Assembly: GCF_018798885.1 (NCBI RefSeq) | Contig: NZ_CP076362.1 | Span: 248,001 to 312,000 of the forward strand | Length of the DNA: 64,000 nt | Direction of reading: 5' to 3' | From: Gemmobacter fulvus | GTDB lineage: Bacteria > Pseudomonadota > Alphaproteobacteria > Rhodobacterales > Rhodobacteraceae | Shown: positions 62,835-64,000 of the stretch, in pieces | Layout of the letters: each line of letters begins with the position of its first letter | Numbering within the stretch: position 1 is the stretch's first letter | The notes under the pieces: model-generated | What the model was told of the DNA's origin: nothing | Databases searched by the model: none | The model's input: the letters and a program-made list of their open reading frames with translations, nothing else | Translations under genes and position numbers: made by a program

Positions 62835-63959
62835 ATGCCCTCCCTCCCCGTCAGCCGCCGCACCCTTCTTGCCGGTGCCGCCATCGCCGGAGCCATGACG
62901 CAGATCCGCCAGGCTGCGGCAGAGACCCAGAAGGTGCTGACCCCGGCAAGTGCGACCGACATCGCCAGCCTGCCGCGCGTCAAGGTGCAACTGGTCGACC
63001 CACCCTTTGTTCATGCCCATGAACAGGTGGCCACCGGCGGCCCCAAGATCGTCGAATTCGAGATGACCATCGTCGAGAAGAAGATCACCCTTGATGCCGA
63101 TGGCGCGACCTATTGGGCCTCGACCTTCAATGGCACGGTGCCGGGCCCGCTGATGGTGGTGCATGAAGGCGATTATGTCGAACTCACGCTGATCAACCCC
63201 GACACCAACGAGCTGATGCACAATATCGACTTCCACAGCTCCACCGGCGCGCTTGGCGGCGGCGGGCTGACCCAGGTGAACCCGGGCGAAAAGACGATCC
63301 TGCGCTGGAAGGCGACCAAACCCGGCGTTTTCGTCTATCACTGCGCCCCTCCGGGCATGGTGGCCTGGCATGTGGTGTCGGGGATGAATGGCGTGATCAT
63401 GGTGCTGCCGCGCGACGGGCTGAAAGGGCGCGATGGCGAGGCCGTGACCTATGACAAGGTATATTACATCGGCGAGCAGGATTTCTATGTGCCGCGCGAC
63501 GCGGCTGGGGCCTGGAAGACCTATGACAGCCCCGGCGAAAGCTATGAGGATACGCTGGCCGTCATGCGGACGCTGACGCCGACGCATGTGGTGTTCAACG
63601 GTGCCGTGGGTGCCCTGACGGGCGACAACGCGATGACGGCGAAAGTCGGCGAGACGGTGGCCTTCATCCATGGTCAGGCGAACCGCGACACCCGGCCCCA
63701 CCTGATCGGCGGCCATGGCGATTATGTCTGGGCCACCGGCAAGTTCAACAACCCGCCCGAGCGGGGGCTGGAGACATGGTTCATCCCCGGAGGCACAGCC
63801 GGTCTGATGGTCTACACCTTCGAGCAGCCGGGCATCTATGCCTATGTGAACCACAATCTGATCGAGGCCTTTGAACTCGGCGCCGCAGCGCATGTGGTGG
63901 TGGAGGGCGCGTGGAACGACGATCTGATGACGCAGGTTCTGGCGCCAAGCCCGATCTGA
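62835..63959 (+). CDS. nirK: Copper-containing nitrite reductase
   Basis: 374-aa periplasmic NirK (nitrite to nitric oxide). Tat signal [24 protein letters not shown]. Type 1 copper: H129, C170, H179, M184; type 2 copper: H134, H169 and a C-terminal His; catalytic D132 (MHNIDFH at 128-134, [19 protein letters not shown] from 168). All positions are offset by the same 34 residues from the standard class I numbering, so nothing is missing. The FNR/NNR-type box upstream indicates regulation by low oxygen and nitric oxide. Whether nirV follows is outside the window. Confidence 0.96.
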   Translation: MPSLPVSRRTLLAGAAIAGAMTQIRQAAAETQKVLTPASATDIASLPRVKVQLVDPPFVHAHEQVATGGPKIVEFEMTIVEKKITLDADGATYWASTFNGTVPGPLMVVHEGDYVELTLINPDTNELMHNIDFHSSTGALGGGGLTQVNPGEKTILRWKATKPGVFVYHCAPPGMVAWHVVSGMNGVIMVLPRDGLKGRDGEAVTYDKVYYIGEQDFYVPRDAAGAWKTYDSPGESYEDTLAVMRTLTPTHVVFNGAVGALTGDNAMTAKVGETVAFIHGQANRDTRPHLIGGHGDYVWATGKFNNPPERGLETWFIPGGTAGLMVYTFEQPGIYAYVNHNLIEAFELGAAAHVVVEGAWNDDLMTQVLAPSPI

Positions 63960-64000
63960 TCAGCACCCTTTGAACGCCCCGCTCTGGCGGAAGAGATCCG

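Overview
The window is GC-rich, densely packed bacterial DNA of alphaproteobacterial type, most likely Rhodobacterales (Rhodobacter/Gemmobacter/Paracoccus-like). The grounds are a copper nitrite reductase with NnrS, a cbb3 oxidase under an NsrR-type regulator, many LysR regulators, PhhAB, a non-pyrrolysine MttB-family gene, a DMSP-lyase-type cupin and very many ATGA gene overlaps. No rRNA, tRNA or CRISPR array was seen. A relaxase gene and a decayed plasmid-type helicase suggest a plasmid, a chromid or a chromosome carrying a mobile-element scar. The genus cannot be fixed from this sequence alone.

Layout. 1-2342 (-): ccoO (cut by the window edge), ccoN and an NsrR/Rrf2 regulator with a likely NsrR operator in front. 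2427-4314 (+): a possible truncated-haemoglobin remnant, a nitronate monooxygenase-like flavoprotein and a 5-formyl-THF cyclo-ligase-like protein. 4315-6924: gene-poor, with a DUF1127 protein and two Rnk/GreA-C-type proteins. 6925-8280: gdhA. 8296-9545: a DUF1772 membrane protein and a TetR regulator diverging across a perfect 19-bp inverted repeat. About 9600-9885: an IS110-type transposase remnant. 10047-13631: a large secreted Cys-rich protein and two small membrane proteins. 13939-15623: an ABC-2 exporter. 15959-17787: LysR and an EamA transporter. 18187-23595: LysR diverging from an MFS/cyclophilin-like/cupin/hydrolase/alcohol dehydrogenase operon. 24178-25893: an Lrp regulator diverging from phhAB. 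25976-30512: an FAD/GcvT demethylase gene broken by an in-frame amber codon, an MttB-family methyltransferase and a TetR regulator.

30520-34030 is a mobile-element scar: a frameshifted PIN-domain remnant, a relaxase with a coupled small upstream gene, an AT-richer repeat-containing segment and a decayed strawberry-notch-type helicase. 34105-39394 holds LysR, a class III aminotransferase, a succinate-semialdehyde-type dehydrogenase, an alpha/beta hydrolase and a MarR regulator. 39458-40411 is a second nitronate monooxygenase. 40478-50857 (-) is a long overlapping operon: DRE-TIM lyase, enoyl-CoA hydratase, CaiB-type CoA-transferase, a second hydratase, an acyl-CoA ligase, a DMSP-lyase-family cupin and a PotABCD-type importer. 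This is the strongest candidate here for an undescribed catabolic system. 51127-57926 (-) is a second catabolic operon: ureohydrolase, two SDRs, a polysaccharide-deacetylase-fold amidohydrolase, a 56-aa membrane protein, an NCS1 permease and a BetA-like dehydrogenase, with a divergent LysR. 59225-63959 is a nitrite-respiration block: a 12-TM-like membrane protein, a DUF2249 protein, a DUF59 protein, nnrS (-) and nirK, with an FNR/NNR-type box between nnrS and nirK.

Together these genes suggest a versatile heterotroph that respires oxygen at low tension and nitrite, and takes up and degrades small organic nitrogen (and perhaps sulfonium) compounds: polyamines or guanidino compounds, betaines and phenylalanine. 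Many start codons were moved downstream of the longest reading frame, using ribosome binding sites, overlaps or signal peptides.
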